This document shows positions 1 through 14,901 of a DNA stretch of 64,000 nt, one piece after another. The notes beneath the pieces were generated by a model. That model saw only the letters and a list, made by a program, of their open reading frames with translations. It did no database searches and had not been told where the DNA came from. The stretch covers positions 47,316,594-47,380,593 of the forward strand of contig NC_059358.1 in assembly GCF_019703515.2 (NCBI RefSeq), read 5' to 3'. Source of the DNA: Myxocyprinus asiaticus. Its lineage: Eukaryota > Chordata > Actinopteri > Cypriniformes > Catostomidae. Position numbers and translations under genes: made by a program. Position 1 is the first letter of the stretch. The number at the start of each line of letters is the position of its first letter.

Positions 1-126
1 TGTCATTATGGGGTATGAAGTTTAGATTGATGTGAAAAAAATAAATAATTTAATGCATTTTAGCATAAGGCTGCAACATAACAAAATGTGGAAAAAAAGG
101 GGTCTGCATACTTTCTGAATGCACTT
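1..126. mobile_element. Tc1-like transposon terminal fragment (runs off left edge)
   Basis: The reverse complement reads as the outer end of a common fish Tc1/mariner family: a terminus beginning near AGTGCATTCAGAAAGTA, then the tract containing CCACATTTTGTTATG and a CCCCATAATGACA block. The same inner blocks recur in the Tc1 fragment at 26372. Only one end is inside the window, so the rest of the element, if present, lies to the left. It would sit in the intron downstream of hace1 exon 6. No coding sequence is visible. Confidence 0.7.
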
Positions 127-1799
<1,673 letters not shown>

Positions 1800-2381
1800 C
1801 TAATTACACAAGAAAATTAGATGATAACTGAATAGAAAAAACATATACCAAGTTTAATTTTATAATCATATATAATATTATTTTTATATTAATAACAATT
1901 TTTCTATATTAATTATATATATTATAATACAGTATATAAAAAGTACACACACACATACATAATATAGACATATATAATGTAATAAATAATTAATCTGTAT
2001 TATTAAAGTAATTCTTAAATTAAGAAATATAGGCTACTGTAAAATAATACATTAACTGTATGAAAAAAATGTATAGTTGTACAATATATTTTCAGAGTTT
2101 ACTATTTTGACATGAGAAAAAATAAAAGTAACATAAAAGTCCAATTGAGGGAATTACTGCAGTTAACAAGACATGATAAAACTAATTACTTCAAGTAATA
2201 TTACTTAATAATAAAAAATATATATAATTATAATATTTATTATTATTTATTGTTTTTATTTTTAATAATTATAAATTACACATTACATTTAATATATACA
2301 CAATTAAAAATCACAATAATGTAATAATTCATAACACCAATAATAATAATTTTTCCCAAATGTAGTTTTTAACATACTCAC

Positions 2382-2457
2382 AGCAGTCAAGCCTTCATTA
2401 TTGCAGATATTGACATCAGCGTTGAACTCTAACAGTCTGCCCATACATTTCTTCTGT
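2382..2457 (-). CDS. hace1: hace1 coding exon 5 (ankyrin repeat)
   Basis: This 76-nt exon has a TTTCACAG acceptor and a GTGAGT donor. With the two bases carried over from exon 4 it reads [20 protein letters not shown] and then N-E-G-L-T-A, matching the HACE1 segment that forms the end of one ankyrin repeat and the start of the next. It ends in phase 0 and continues directly into the I-H-W-L of exon 6. The reading frame is intact and nothing suggests decay. Confidence 0.95.
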
Positions 2458-2659
2458 CTGTGAAAATATAAAACAATATGGCAAGAGTTCATGGGACTTC
2501 ACAAATGTACTGTTCAGCACAAAACTGATCACGGTTTCTTTTCTTTCACATAACCACAAATGCTTCAGCTATAAACATGGCTTGAGGGAATAGACGAATG
2601 AATGTGAATGGCTTTGTCTCCAGCAGATGGCAGTAATGAATTTCTTCAATGAGTTTTAC

Positions 2660-2764
2660 CCGTTTCTTGCTGCCAGATGCAGAGGTGTACAGCCGGAAAT
2701 GTCCTGGTAGTTTGGATTCGCTCCACGTTTTAACAGCAGGATGAGACACTCTACTGACCCACAG
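2660..2764 (-). CDS. hace1: hace1 coding exon 4 (ankyrin repeats)
   Basis: This 105-nt exon follows a TTGTTTCAG acceptor and precedes a GGTAAAAC donor. It encodes [20 protein letters not shown] followed by [14 protein letters not shown], an ankyrin helix-turn-helix and the start of the next repeat. It is nearly identical to remembered mammalian HACE1. It enters with two bases from exon 3 (completing Asn) and leaves in phase 2, completed by the first base of exon 5 to give Gly. All phases in the chain agree, which supports the model strongly. Confidence 0.95.
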
Positions 2765-2979
2765 CTGAAACAATGTAACAGAAACTGTTTTAGAAATAAC
2801 AACAAGGTCTTGTTAAGAAGATATTTGAGCAATAACTTGTTCAATAAAGCCCTTTATGAAAGGTAGATTTCAACAGTGGTGTCTCAAAATGGAACTGGAA
2901 ATACAAAAGCATGTGGTTGTGACATTTCTGTAATTGTTTAAGAAGGTAACAAAGACAAGAAGTCTACAACAGCAACTTA

Positions 2980-3114
<135 letters not shown>

Positions 3115-3209
3115 TCACAAATGTTCTGAACAGTTACTACATAGCCCCACATTTCAACATTTAATCACATGCAGGATATGAATAATAGATATTTATCATT
3201 GAATTTTCC

Positions 3210-3800
3210 CAAGTTAATATGCTAATTCTTGATATCAGCATTTTTAAACTAATAACTAGTATAAAACGTAATTACTGGTGTACGTTACTGCATTTTCACA
3301 ATTACTGTATCTATCATTTACTCGTGTTCAAAATGCAATTACAGAAATCTATTATTAATTTATTAATAGTTGCAATTCCAAATACACAATTCAGCACTTC
3401 TTACTGGTAAAAATAATAACTTTTGATATCAGTAATTTAATTGTTACTAGTGCAAATGTCCATTCCTGTTGAATTGCTAATTTCTGATACAATTAATTTG
3501 GTTTTCACTAGTGGCAAATTTCAGATATCCTTAATGAGATTGTAACTAGTAAGAAAGTATTTTAAGACATCTTTAATTACTCTTCAGTTTATTTATATCT
3601 AATATCCATTGTCAGGTATCTGAAATACCAAATCTAACATGGTGAAACATATTTACAGATTTCAAACATTTGCATTTTCACTAGGTGCAATTCAATTGTT
3701 GATATCAGAAATTGATACATGTACTAGTAACAATATAATTATTTATATCAAAATTGGTATCATTTTTACTAGTAAGAAGTACATTCCTGAAAAATAGTAA
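3210..3800. repeat. Degenerate tandem repeat rich in ACTAGT and GATATC
   Basis: AT-rich sequence in which ACTAGT (or CTAGT) alternates irregularly with GATATC and blocks such as TGCAATTAC or TGTAATTAC, with roughly 40-60 bases between like motifs. Examples of ACTAGT lie near 3256, 3444, 3506, 3545, 3722 and 3766, and of GATATC near 3231, 3422, 3524 and 3697. The same pattern resumes at 5400-5650 on the far side of the Tc1 element, so one repeat block was split by that insertion. No protein is encoded. Confidence 0.6.
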
Positions 3801-3817
3801 AAAATTTAGTATAGATA

Positions 3818-5393
<1,576 letters not shown>

Positions 5394-5399
5394 TATCTA

Positions 5400-5650
5400 T
5401 AATTGTGTTTTGAACAGAAGTGAATGACAGACCAAATTCTACTTGTTGCAGATATCAATAATTGTTTTTTACTAGCAGAGCTTTTTTATACTATTTTTAA
5501 CTAGTGCAAAACTAATTACTGATATAAAAAATGAGCATGTTCATAGTAATTCCATTGCTGATTAAGAGAATTATCTTTTTGACTAGCTGAAAATGTAATT
5601 ATAAAAATCTATCATTTACATACTGTGCATGATTAAAAGTCCATTCCACA
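5400..5650. repeat. Continuation of the ACTAGT/GATATC degenerate repeat
   Basis: It resumes directly beyond the Tc1 element with the same motifs (AGATATCAAT near 5450, ACTAGC near 5469, ACTAGTGC near 5500, GACTAGCTG near 5581). It is evidence that the Tc1 copy inserted into a pre-existing repeat block. Confidence 0.5.
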
Positions 5651-6029
5651 GTTCTTTTGTCCTGCTGTTTCCAGGTACATAAGAATGGGCGGGCAAATCA
5701 CATTGCATAGTTAAGTCATCATTGAGGTAATAGCTATCCAAACAATTAGTCTAAGTTTCTTTGTTCTTATAAAAAAAAATAAATAAAATAAATCTCTCCT
5801 GACTTTGTCCCTGGTTGTGTCTCTTTTTCTCTTTCTTTCTCTCTCCTGCCTAAAAGAAATTGAAGAAATTGCCCTTTTCTTTGAATTGTCCAGCCAAATG
5901 ATTATCAAATAGTCTTACTCTGTGTCTCTGAATCCGAGAAAAGTTGAGCCAAATCTGTCTGTCACAGGACAGATCATAATCATGACAACATGTGTAGTTA
6001 CTGCATTTTGCCTTTGTAGGGCAGTATAA

Positions 6030-6924
6030 AGGCCCTGGCATACTTGATACGAAATCAAAGAACGAATGGGTGTGATGTCAGTTACAACAAAATCTGGCCA
6101 AAATGAAATTTTTAAATTTTTTTATAGTTTGTTTCAGTGGTTCATAACAGCTTGCCAGGAAATCTTCTTACCAGCTGCTAAACAACTTACTATTGGTCCA
6201 CATCATCGGAAGGTGTAACCTGGAGCTCCACCTACTTTGAGGCTGACAGCTCATTCCTGTTCAGTCAGTTAAGATCAGTCAACATGAACACACTGGTGTG
6301 CAGTTAGCGAGCTGGTGCAAAATGAACTACATCTGTACAATCATTCGCATAAAGAATTCTTTTTTGTATTACTCTACAAAAGGAATTAAATCCACTCAAA
6401 TACTCTTAAGTGGCCATTCACACATCTGCCCAAAGTAAGATATGCCTCAAATCATCATTCTCTTGTCTGTATTCTACCCATTAACACTCTTTAATTTCAC
6501 TCTTCAGTAGTATCAGTGTCATCATAAATTACAATAACAGAGTGTAATCTGCGCATGTTATTGTCGTGTTAGCACATTAGCCACATGAATGCAGAATGTA
6601 AACAAGACAAATTACACATTATCCACTGCATATACATTATTTTATGTCATCAACGAGTGGTTAATACAGCTTTTTTTTTTACCTATCTTGTGTGAATTCT
6701 ACTCATAGAATGAGGCATGAAGTCACTGATAACACACTAGTTTATGTTTTACAGTACATGTAGTCTTGTGCGTCCTCATATTTAAATGTATTTCTAAACG
6801 CCTCCCCTTGCGGTGTGACCGGTGTCTGAATGTATGCAAACAGTATGTCGTTGCTCAGCTGTTTCAAGCTTCTTTTATGCTCCGAGCGAACAACTAAGAA
6901 CTTATCTGTGAGTATGCCAGGCCT
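6030..6924. mobile_element. Non-autonomous Harbinger-type DNA element (TAA target duplication)
   Basis: The termini AGGCCCTGGCATACTTG and the inverted ...GAGTATGCCAGGCCT match over about 16 bases with small differences. They are flanked by TAA at 6027-6029 and 6925-6927. A 3-bp TWA duplication is characteristic of the PIF/Harbinger superfamily. The 895-bp interior has no open frame of note, so this is a MITE-like deletion derivative. It lies in intron 2 of hace1. Confidence 0.75.
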
Positions 6925-7334
6925 TAAGGGTGAGTATTACTGCCTAAAAGGGGACATGAACTTGACATCCTGTGACTCTCATTGCTCTCATAGCTGCTAA
7001 TTCACGAGCTGTTGTAAATACTGTGCATAGTTGATATTAATACTAGGGAAGCAGTAGGAGTGGTTGCCATTCTATTTGTTTTGGTAGACAGAGATTCAGA
7101 GTTATTGTAATTTTGCTTTTCTCTTTTGTTAGGTCATTTATGTTTCACTCAGGGAGGCATTTTGAGTTTTTTCCCAACCTTTGTTCACCTCTGAAACCTG
7201 TGCTTCCATTTGTTAAACAGTAAAAAAAAGAATTGTTTATTGTGTTCTGGATTAAGTTGTGACCTCACCCTAAATGAGAAAGTAACAAAATACATCCAGA
7301 TTGACATGTTCTTTGTGAAAACTATGATACTCAC

Positions 7335-7389
7335 CTGTGCTGGTCTGCCATGACCATGGGCATAAGTGTGTACACAGCTGTTTCACTAT
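7335..7389 (-). CDS. hace1: hace1 coding exon 2
   Basis: This 55-nt exon lies between a TTCTTGTAG acceptor and a GTGAGT donor. With the base carried from exon 1 it reads D-S-E-T-A-V-Y-T-L-M-P-M-V-M-A-D-Q-H, matching HACE1 residues about 26-43. It leaves in phase 2 (AG of an Arg codon). Short exon size and phases agree with both neighbours. Confidence 0.95.
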
Positions 7390-8059
7390 CTACAAGAAGA
7401 AGAAAAAAGAAGTACATGTCTTTGATGGCTTTGGCAAATTGTGTACTTGAATTGGTTTGGAAGGTGAGGAGTTTCTATTAAACATCTGGCAGATTTGGAA
7501 ACCAGTTTATGTGTGAATAACAGAAAGTCCTTTCTGACACATGGACCTTACAGATCAGAGTTGTTTATGGTAAGTAATGCATTCTATACTTTATCCATCT
7601 GATTCCTTCTGATTGACAAAAGGCAGCATTACAGGGGTGAGACAGGTTTCTGATTGGGAAATCAATTACAGTTTTAGCCATATGACATTAAATTACCATA
7701 TATAGGTCAATATCACAAAGCCTGTCACCCCAAAAACAAAAGAATAAAAATAATAAATTATATTGTGCTTAAAGATAAAAGCCTGTTTTAAATGTAATAT
7801 ATTTTTTAATTTATTTTTGACATTTTCTCACTTTTTGTCATTTAATTTCTTATTATTGTAATGCAAAATAACAATTAAATATCATTTATAATATACAATA
7901 TTTACACATTGTAGTATTTGCAATGCCACTGCCTGATTTTTCTTGTCACTTGTTTTCGTAGAATGAATCCAATATTAGGCATTTAGAATTACTTGACCAT
8001 ATATACTATAGTAAAAGCCGGATGAAGTATGTATGTAGCCGGATGTATGGCCGTAGTCG

Positions 8060-8430
8060 GGATACTTCCCGGAAGCAGAGATGGCTACAATGTATCAGGG
8101 TCGCCTTGAAAACTTCGCTGGGTTCGGGGGAAAAAAACAAAAAACTAATATTTATAAATAAACGGCATTGTGTGACGTCTCACCTTCGGGGAGCTCTATT
8201 GTCCTGGCGCGGCGCAATGAGCGCGTTAACCGATTCAGCTGCTCCATCGCCCGTTCCATCATATGAGATGTCAAACAGCAGGAATTCAACTCATGGAACG
8301 CTTATTCTCTGAACAGTAAAAGCGTCGATCTCCTCCATATGCTGTGGGCTTTTAGGGGTTGTGTCCACCGCTCACACCAGCGCACAGTATCCCTCGAGCA
8401 CTCTCTGATTCATTTTTGACAATATTTCCT
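8060..8430 (-). promoter_or_regulatory. hace1: GC-richer region around hace1 exon 1, probable promoter
   Basis: The sequence becomes clearly GC-richer and contains many CpG dinucleotides (for example GGCGCGGCGC near 8207 and GCGCACAGTATCCCTCGAGC near 8381) within otherwise AT-rich DNA. It covers the first coding exon and the stretch upstream of it on the minus strand. This is typical of a vertebrate housekeeping promoter; no individual factor site or TATA box can be assigned. Confidence 0.45.
8184..8259 (-). CDS. hace1: hace1 coding exon 1 with start codon
   Basis: The minus strand reads ATG GAA CGG GCG ATG GAG and encodes [20 protein letters not shown] followed by I-E-L-P-E, the known N-terminus of HACE1. 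A GTGAGA donor follows after one extra base. The start is chosen because the first Met matches the vertebrate protein. The six exons found (8184-8259, 7335-7389, 2981-3070, 2660-2764, 2382-2457, 1668-1799) join with consistent phases into 178 codons without a stop: a 44-residue N-terminal region followed by about four ankyrin repeats. Confidence 0.96.
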
Positions 8431-8906
8431 CATGGTCGCTTTCTTCCTGTTTTCATTGCAATGCAACATGGGTAGTGTAGTTTTAGCATGGATACACAAT
8501 GTGATCTCATGACGCTCGTTTTAGACTTTTAAACAACAAAATACTGTTCATGAAATAGTGACAAAAAAGTCTACAAAATGATGAAATCAACGAAAATGCT
8601 ATTTTAATGAATAATTCATATGTAGCTATTCATGTATAGTTTGTTTGTTAACACACCAATAATAAATGTTAACACAAAATATAGCTACAAATGTCTGCAA
8701 TTTTTTAATGTTAAATTTATTTCTCTCATCCCACCTCGAAATGCAGAGTCAACTATAAGTACAGTAAACCATTTGTAGGTTGATTTTATTTAAAACTATA
8801 ATAGACAGCAACATTGGATTGACCAATGATGTGAGTTTGAGGCAGGACTAATTGTTTGTACAACCAATGGCAAACAGCTTTCTGTGGAAATTACACAGCC
8901 TTTTAA

Positions 8907-9144
8907 AAGTGCACTCAGTAATTTATTTATTTTTTTGGCATCATTTGTTGAATTCAGCTGGTCATGTGATCTCAACATGGCAGCCCCCATGAGGGGATCC
9001 TCTCCGTGTAGATTAAAACAGCTTTTATACTGATATGACTTGAGTCTTCATCTCATGAGTGCTCATGATTGAATACATGTTTTAAAATTACTATTAATTT
9101 CTCCAGGTGTAAAGCTTTTTTGGAATACATTTCTGAGTGCACCT
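8907..9144. repeat. MITE with AAGTGCACTCAG termini
   Basis: The start AAGTGCACTCAGTAATT and the end ...TTTCTGAGTGCACCT are inverted repeats. The left flank is TTAA and the right flank TTAT, so a TTAA duplication is probable but imperfect. Similar termini occur in the elements at 13946-14728, 32881-34267 and from 39361. No coding capacity is seen. Confidence 0.6.
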
Positions 9145-10370
9145 TTATGATCTATGATAACATGGCAGACTTCATGTTCATGTTGAATATAGAGTTTCAA
9201 AGTTCATAGTAATGTGTAGTTTCATTGCAGCAGCTATAATAAACAAAGTGAGAAATGACTGTGTTGGTGTTTGACATTTAAATGTATTTAAATAGTGTGC
9301 TAATTGTTTTGCTGATGTTCATACTTTCTGAACTAAAATGTATCATAAAATAATTTTTTGACCAGTTTTTTTTTTTTTTTTTTTTCAACTTCAATGTTAA
9401 GCTTAATTTAATGAACCAAAAGCTTTCAACTGTGTTTGATATAATGGCAAGTGATTTTCTAGTACCAAATGATCAATTTAGCATGATTACTCAAGGATAA
9501 GGTGTTGGAGTGATGGCTGCTGGAAATGGGGCCTGTCTAGATTTGCTCAAAAATGTATTTTTTCAAATAGTGATGGTGCTGTTTTTTTTACATCAGTAAT
9601 GTCCTGATTATACTTTGTGATCAGTTGAATACCAGTTTGGTGAATTAAAGTACCAATTTCCTTCCGAAACAGCTAAATCTGTACATTATTCCAAACTTTT
9701 GGCCATCCGTTTATATCCTAACTATGTATCCTAACTGCTCAATTATATGGTTAGTTTTATTTTTAATTGTTTTTTCCCCTGATGTCCAAAACCCTATTAG
9801 AACAGACCAGCGACCCACCATTGAGAACCACTGCTGTAAAATGATTAACATTATTACAATTATTAAAGAAATGGTGAAGAAGTGCACTTTTTAGTTCTGT
9901 CTCATGTAAGGGTGCTGCAACATTTTAGATGCTAGGCTTTGCTTGCAAGTCATTTGTGAATTATGATGCCTTTGTAACACATTCTGTTTCTAGTGATGGA
10001 CATTTTATAGTAATTTTGTAGTCGAGTACTCTAACCCAAAAAAGACAAGTACCCGATTACTCGTAAATTGAAATGCATGTTAAAAATGATACGTACGTGA
10101 AATTTATAATTTGTTTTATTCACAAATGTTACCAAGAAAGGTTTTAAAATAAGAACTTCGACAAACTATGCTTCTCTTTTGGAAAAAAATGTAATGAACA
10201 ATATGCATTAATCAAAGTGGAGAACAAAAAAGATTTAAAAATAACAGCAAAAATATTTGCTCTCAGCCAGAGCTTACATAGAAACCAACACTAATGGCAT
10301 TGCGGTAATGCTTCCGTGTCACCTTAGCAGTGAAAAGATGGCTTAAGTGTCCTTTTAAGGTAAATGTTCT
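9145..10370. other. Intergenic stretch with old repeat fragments
   Basis: No gene is recognised. A T-run lies at about 9368-9384. The stretch to about 9710, ending near CATTATTCCAAACTTTTGGCC, resembles the end of a dispersed fish DNA repeat. About 9990-10090 resembles a worn hAT-type terminus (GTGATGGACA, then GTCGAGTACT and CCCGATTACTCG). These calls rest on remembered repeat patterns only. Confidence 0.35.
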
Positions 10371-10397
10371 GCTAGTAATTGTGTACTGTATGTCTAG

Positions 10398-10505
10398 CAA
10401 TTCCAAGACAGAAGAATATCAATGACTGTGGTGTTTTTGCTTGCAAATATGCAGACTACATTAAACAAGGAAAGCGACTCACATTCAGACGGGTTTCAGA
10501 CATGA
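10398..10505 (+). pseudogene. Ulp1/SENP-type SUMO protease fragment
   Basis: A short plus-strand frame reads A-I-P-R-Q-K-N-I-N-D-C-G-V-F-A-C-K-Y-A-D followed by Y-I-K-Q-G-K-R-L-T-F. This matches the end of the C48 (Ulp1/SENP) protease fold: the catalytic Cys motif D-C-G-V-F-x-C and the downstream K-Y-A-D. A TCTAG directly before could be a splice acceptor. The His and Asp of the catalytic triad would lie upstream and were not found. It may be one exon of a gene, a retrocopy piece, or a transposon-borne Ulp1 domain; several fish DNA transposons carry such a domain. The frame runs on to a stop at 10564. Confidence 0.5.
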
Positions 10506-10975
10506 TTGAGCTAGTTTTCTTTCAAATCTTTGATTCTCAATATATTTGTTATTTTTGCTGTTAAAATGAATAGGAGTCCCTTCGTGTGGAGCCCTGTTTC
10601 TTGCCTTTTGAGCATTTTAACACTGTTAATTCATGATGATTCTTTTTCTCGCTCTCTTTCTTTGTAGTGTGACATTCCATTCATAGGAAAGGTGATGGTC
10701 TGTAAGAATATTAGAAGATTCTCTAAAACTGATGTCCTCAGAATCAGGAGCTCCTGCCTCCACTAATTATACCAGCTGGTCAACATTCGATCTTGCTTAA
10801 ATAAAGTTAAGTATGAAAGCCTCAATAGTTTTCAGTTTGTTTCTTAGAATGGGGCAACAGCAGTGGAAACAATACTGAGGTTGGTAAGAAACAGGGTTTC
10901 ATTTCAGATTTTAGTCTTCGTTTTTAATTCATTAAGAATTTATGTAAAGTTAGTCAGACTGTGAGCTACTAAAAG

Positions 10976-11065
10976 TAAAACAGGTATTTCATAGCTGTAT
11001 AGTATTATTCTAATATGAAACCCTGTGAATGCAGATGGGTATTTCAGACTATACAGTGCTATTTT
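10976..11065. repeat. Short tandem unit of about 58 bp, left part
   Basis: Contains ATGGGTATTTCAGACTATAC and CCCTGTGAATGCAGA blocks that recur at 12032-12110 on the other side of an L1 fragment, and within each side in partial copies. The L1 fragment has lost its 3' end, so these are better read as a pre-existing tandem repeat than as a target-site duplication. Confidence 0.45.
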
Positions 11066-12028
11066 GATTAAGCTTCCCAATCATAGAAAAATGTAATGAA
11101 GCCCACCTGCACACATCGCTCGAAAACCATTTTATTAAAGGGTCAAAATTAACTAAATCACAAAAATTTGCTGGGAATAAAATACCCAAATACTTAATGC
11201 CCTGTTTGGGCCACTGGAAGGTGCCCAGCTGAAAAGCCATTACCGGGCAGTACGCTGTCAGAGCCAAAGCTTCAGATTTAGACCAATTAACTCTGTAACC
11301 TGAGAACTTAGAAAAGGAATGAATAATTCTGTGGAGGCAAGACATAGATCTAGTAGGGTCAGAGACGAATAATAAAATATCATCCGCGTAAAGCAAAAGC
11401 TTATGCGCCACACCTCACGCCACCACCCCTGGAAAATCATCCTCCTTTCTTACCGCAGCTGCTAATGGTTCCAGGGCAAGACAGAACAATAATGGGGAAA
11501 GAGGGCAATTCTGCCGGGTGCCCCTATCCAAAGTAAAATAATCTGAAATTAATCCATTTGTTTGTACCGCCACTACCGGGTGTCTATAAAGTAACTTAAT
11601 CCAACCAATAAAAGTATTCCCGAACCCATACATTTCCAAAATCTTAAAAAGATAATCCCATTCTACCATATCAAATGTCCTTTCAGCATCAAGTGAGATG
11701 GCCAAAACTGGAGTCTGATCATTCGCTACTGACCACATGATATTGATGAAATGCCTAATGTTGTCAGAAGAGCTGCGGCCCCGAATAAACCCCACCTGAT
11801 CTATATGTATAAGAGATGTCATAACTTTACTTAATCGGTTAGCCAACATTTTTGACAATATTTTAATGTCTAGCTGGATCAGGGAAATTGAACAGTAACT
11901 CTTACACTCGCTTGGATCTTTGTCCTTTTTAAGAATCAGACTGATCCGGGCTTGCGTCATGGTTGGCGGAAGCTTTCCATTCTTTAATGATTCCGTATAA
12001 ACTTCTAGCAAAAGTGGAGCCAATTCGC
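11066..12028 (-). mobile_element. L1-like LINE fragment (ORF2 reverse transcriptase)
   Basis: Minus-strand frames 11415-12023 and 11049-11411 encode a reverse transcriptase core closely related to the copies at 19600 and 53118. Seen are S-L-D-A-E-R-T-F-D (motif A), G-T-R-Q-N-C-P-L-S-P-L-L-F (motif B, with Gly to Asn in the usual RQGCPLSP), and L-L-Y-A-D-D-I-L-L-F (motif C, intact YADD). A frameshift separates B from C. Both the endonuclease and the C-terminal part with poly(A) tail are missing, so this is an internal fragment. Confidence 0.88.
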
Positions 12029-12031
12029 AGA

Positions 12032-12110
12032 ATGTAGACGGGTATTTCAGACTATACAGTGCTGTTGTAACATCAAACCCCTGTGAATGCAGACATCAAT
12101 GAAACAGGTA
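12032..12110. repeat. Short tandem unit of about 58 bp, right part
   Basis: Partner of 10976-11065: GACGGGTATTTCAGACTATAC, then AACCCCTGTGAATGCAGAC and a shorter AACAGGTATTTCAAAC copy. See the left part for interpretation. Confidence 0.45.
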
Positions 12111-13941
12111 TTTCAAACCTCACAATTTCAAACTGATTTAAAATACCGACTCCTTTATTGGTATTAAAATCATAGGCTTTTATTGGACTTTCTTGTTGTA
12201 CACAAAACTTTAACTAAAAAAACTATTAAGCAGCACATTTCAAATGAATAGTGTTTCTGGTTATTAAATGTAAAATTCAAACCTCTGTCTATTTGAATAT
12301 CTATCAAATCCAGCACATGACAGAAAGCACAAAGTTTCCGGCTTGACAACTCTTTTATAAACTCCTCCACTGACTGCGACACCTGCAAATTTTGCCAATC
12401 GGTAAAGCGAAACTGCGCATGATCGTTGACCTATACAAATGATCAAACAGACTACACCTACTTGATGATGCCACTTCTCTTATGCTGTACTGAAACCCCT
12501 GGAAATAAGTGACTGCCATTCCCATTTGCATGCACTATTTAAGCAGTGTACTCTTTACAGTACATGCGGCTCCGTCAGTAAGCAGCTTTCTCCACAGCAA
12601 TGTAATTTTTTTGTAAATAACACACATGGCATCCGAGGAAGACTTTGCTATTTTATTCTCTGTTGCTTCACTTTATTTCCAGATATTCCAAAGTTGTTGC
12701 TGTGTTTGTTTCCCTCACTTTCTATCGTGACCTGCAGCTGAATTGCACTGCAATAGTGGAATTTCCATCTTAAATAAAACTCCAGGATTTCCCCAATGTA
12801 TGAGTGCATACGGGAACGTGAGGGACAGTGGATATTTTACATTGGTGAGTATAAATGGGTATAGTTTATAGTGTATGTGATTTTCCCACTATACTCCCAG
12901 AAATGCTGAATTCTTTCTGCTGTGTTGAGTTGTTGTTCCTATGACATTTATTATCCTGGTCTGTTCCATGCACGCACACTCTTCAAACACCCATCAGAAT
13001 GCCTCTTACATGATCACATTAAGCTGCATTCTCCGAGAGAAAGCCAGGTGTGTTAAACCACTTTCTTTTAATCCCTTAAACAGTGAAAGGAAATCAGTGT
13101 TCTTGTTTACATAACGTTTCAGAACGCTGTTTTCTGCTAAAACCCTTTTTTAGAGTTTCTTAATAGAGGAACAAAGTGTTCAACATTTACAGGAGTCAAA
13201 ACAGTTTTTGAAATATTGACAAGATGACTTTAGATGAAAGTTATATAAAGATGGGGATGCAGTTGTTTGGATGTTAATGGTTAACTTCATGACAGGCCTG
13301 GTTATTCGAGGTCACGTCTAAGCACTAGAGAGAAGTTATTCTACAATCTGGTTATGTTCAAGATGATAACTGGGTCATTTTGGTGGGGTTGGGGAAGAGA
13401 CATCTTACACCCCGTCAGGCCTGATCTGAGGTCACAGATAGAGGAGGAACAGGAGGAGACAACGTCAGCTGACACCTGATATTAATAATTTCAAATCACA
13501 CCAATGTGTTGAGCAGCACCACACATTTAGTGTCTGTTAGCAGCTCACAGTGAAATATATGCAGTGCAGAGTGGAGATGAGAAGGAATGAAAATTAGACA
13601 TGACTTGACTTGAATTTAAAACCCCATGAAATTAAAATCAAAGTTTTGCTGCTTTTAGTTATTTACAATTGGGGAGTTGTTAACTACAAGTAGTGATGCT
13701 ACTAACTTAACTACTCACAGTGGTTCAGCTATTTGCACAATAGCTTTTTCAGTAACAAAACGTCACATTTATGCAACAAGTTGCAACGTTGAACACAGCA
13801 ATGGAGCTGAGGGAGTAATCAAACACTCATGTAGCGCTGGGAAAACCAATTCATTTTAGTGAGTCAGTTCTTTCAGACGGTTCTTGTAAATGACCTAGTT
13901 CATATAAATGATTCACTGATTCATTTAAGCCCTGAGCAGCC
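12111..13941. other. Intergenic, no supported gene
   Basis: No homology recognised. Minus-strand 12300-12440 has a frame with F-R-F-T-D-W-Q-N and E-E-F-I-K-E-L that faintly resembles a retrotransposon gag core, but the support is too weak to annotate it. An exon-like block at 12796-12843 on the plus strand (AG before, GTGAGT after) has no recognisable protein. Confidence 0.4.
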
Positions 13942-13945
13942 TTAA

Positions 13946-14728
13946 AGGTGCCCTGAGTAAGATTTTAGTTGGCTCTTACTCGTCCCATCGGTCACAGTAG
14001 AACTTGTGGTTTTGGACTCTATACTGACACCTGTCGTCCTGGATACTTACTGGAAGTTTGTTTGCTGCTGTGTCACACTGAAGATGTTTGTTAAACTTCT
14101 GTTGTTCCTTTCGTGTGTTTTTCTCCATCTCATACAACACACATCCCTATTATGGACATTCTTGGATTTAATCCAAATGAACATTCGCACATTGTTGCAC
14201 ACTCTTGCCTGGCTGAACACCAACTTGTGCTCTCGCTTAGCGTTTGAGGTCGTGCTGCTTATCCGTTAGCAGCGCCATGAGAGCTGCAGGTCATAGCGGT
14301 TTGATTTGTGACTCCCACTTGTTTGGCGATTGTATCTTTTCACTTGCACTTATTCTGTTTAGACTGTCTGGTGGATCACACTCGTGCTGATCCATACGAT
14401 CACACTGGATTAAACTGTTGACTTGGGCTCCATTGTTGTTTGTAGTAAGTATATTGTGTTTGTTGTTTTAGTGTTTGGTTTGCTTGCTTTTTTAATATTT
14501 ACTTTTATGTTTGAGCATTGGCTGAAAGCGCTATATAAAGTAAACATATTGTTATTGTCATTATTAGTGGTAGTATCTCTGTCAAGTGCATGACTCAATG
14601 TAAAATTAAACAGCTTTTATTGAGCTACTTAATGAGTTACATCTTCATCTGATGTGTGTACATTATTTTCAACATATTTTAAAAAAATGCTATTCAAAGT
14701 TTTTAATGAGCAAAAACTTAGTGCACTT
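13946..14728. mobile_element. TTAA-flanked non-autonomous DNA element
   Basis: The termini AGGTGCCCTGAGTAAG and inverted ...AACTTAGTGCACTT are flanked by TTAA at 13942-13945 and 14729-14732. TTAA duplications are known for piggyBac and Kolobok elements. The 783-bp interior has no convincing coding frame. The termini resemble those of the elements at 8907, 32881 and 39361. Confidence 0.6.
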
Positions 14729-14901
14729 TTAAAGGGACTTTGCCTTTTTTAAGTGAAATATTTAGTTAATTGCTGCTGTTTATGACTATATTTCGATTCA
14801 GTTTTATAAAATAGCGTGTTTATATTTTTATTAGTGTATGTTACATATAAATTTATGTGCAATTTAATATTGTCACCCTATTTCTTTAACCCCTTTGAAA
14901 A

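Noticed and set aside
8022..8312. Plus-strand frame of 96 codons near hace1 exon 1
   Set aside because: It overlaps hace1 exon 1 on the opposite strand, which explains the conserved GC-rich sequence; no similarity seen.
12170..12446. Minus-strand frame possibly similar to a gag core
   Set aside because: Only a vague pattern (F-R-F-T-D-W-Q, E-E-F-I-K-E-L) with no zinc knuckle or neighbouring pol; not enough to annotate.
12796..12843. Exon-like block on the plus strand bounded by AG and GTGAGT
   Set aside because: Frame of about 16 codons with no recognisable product and no companion exons.
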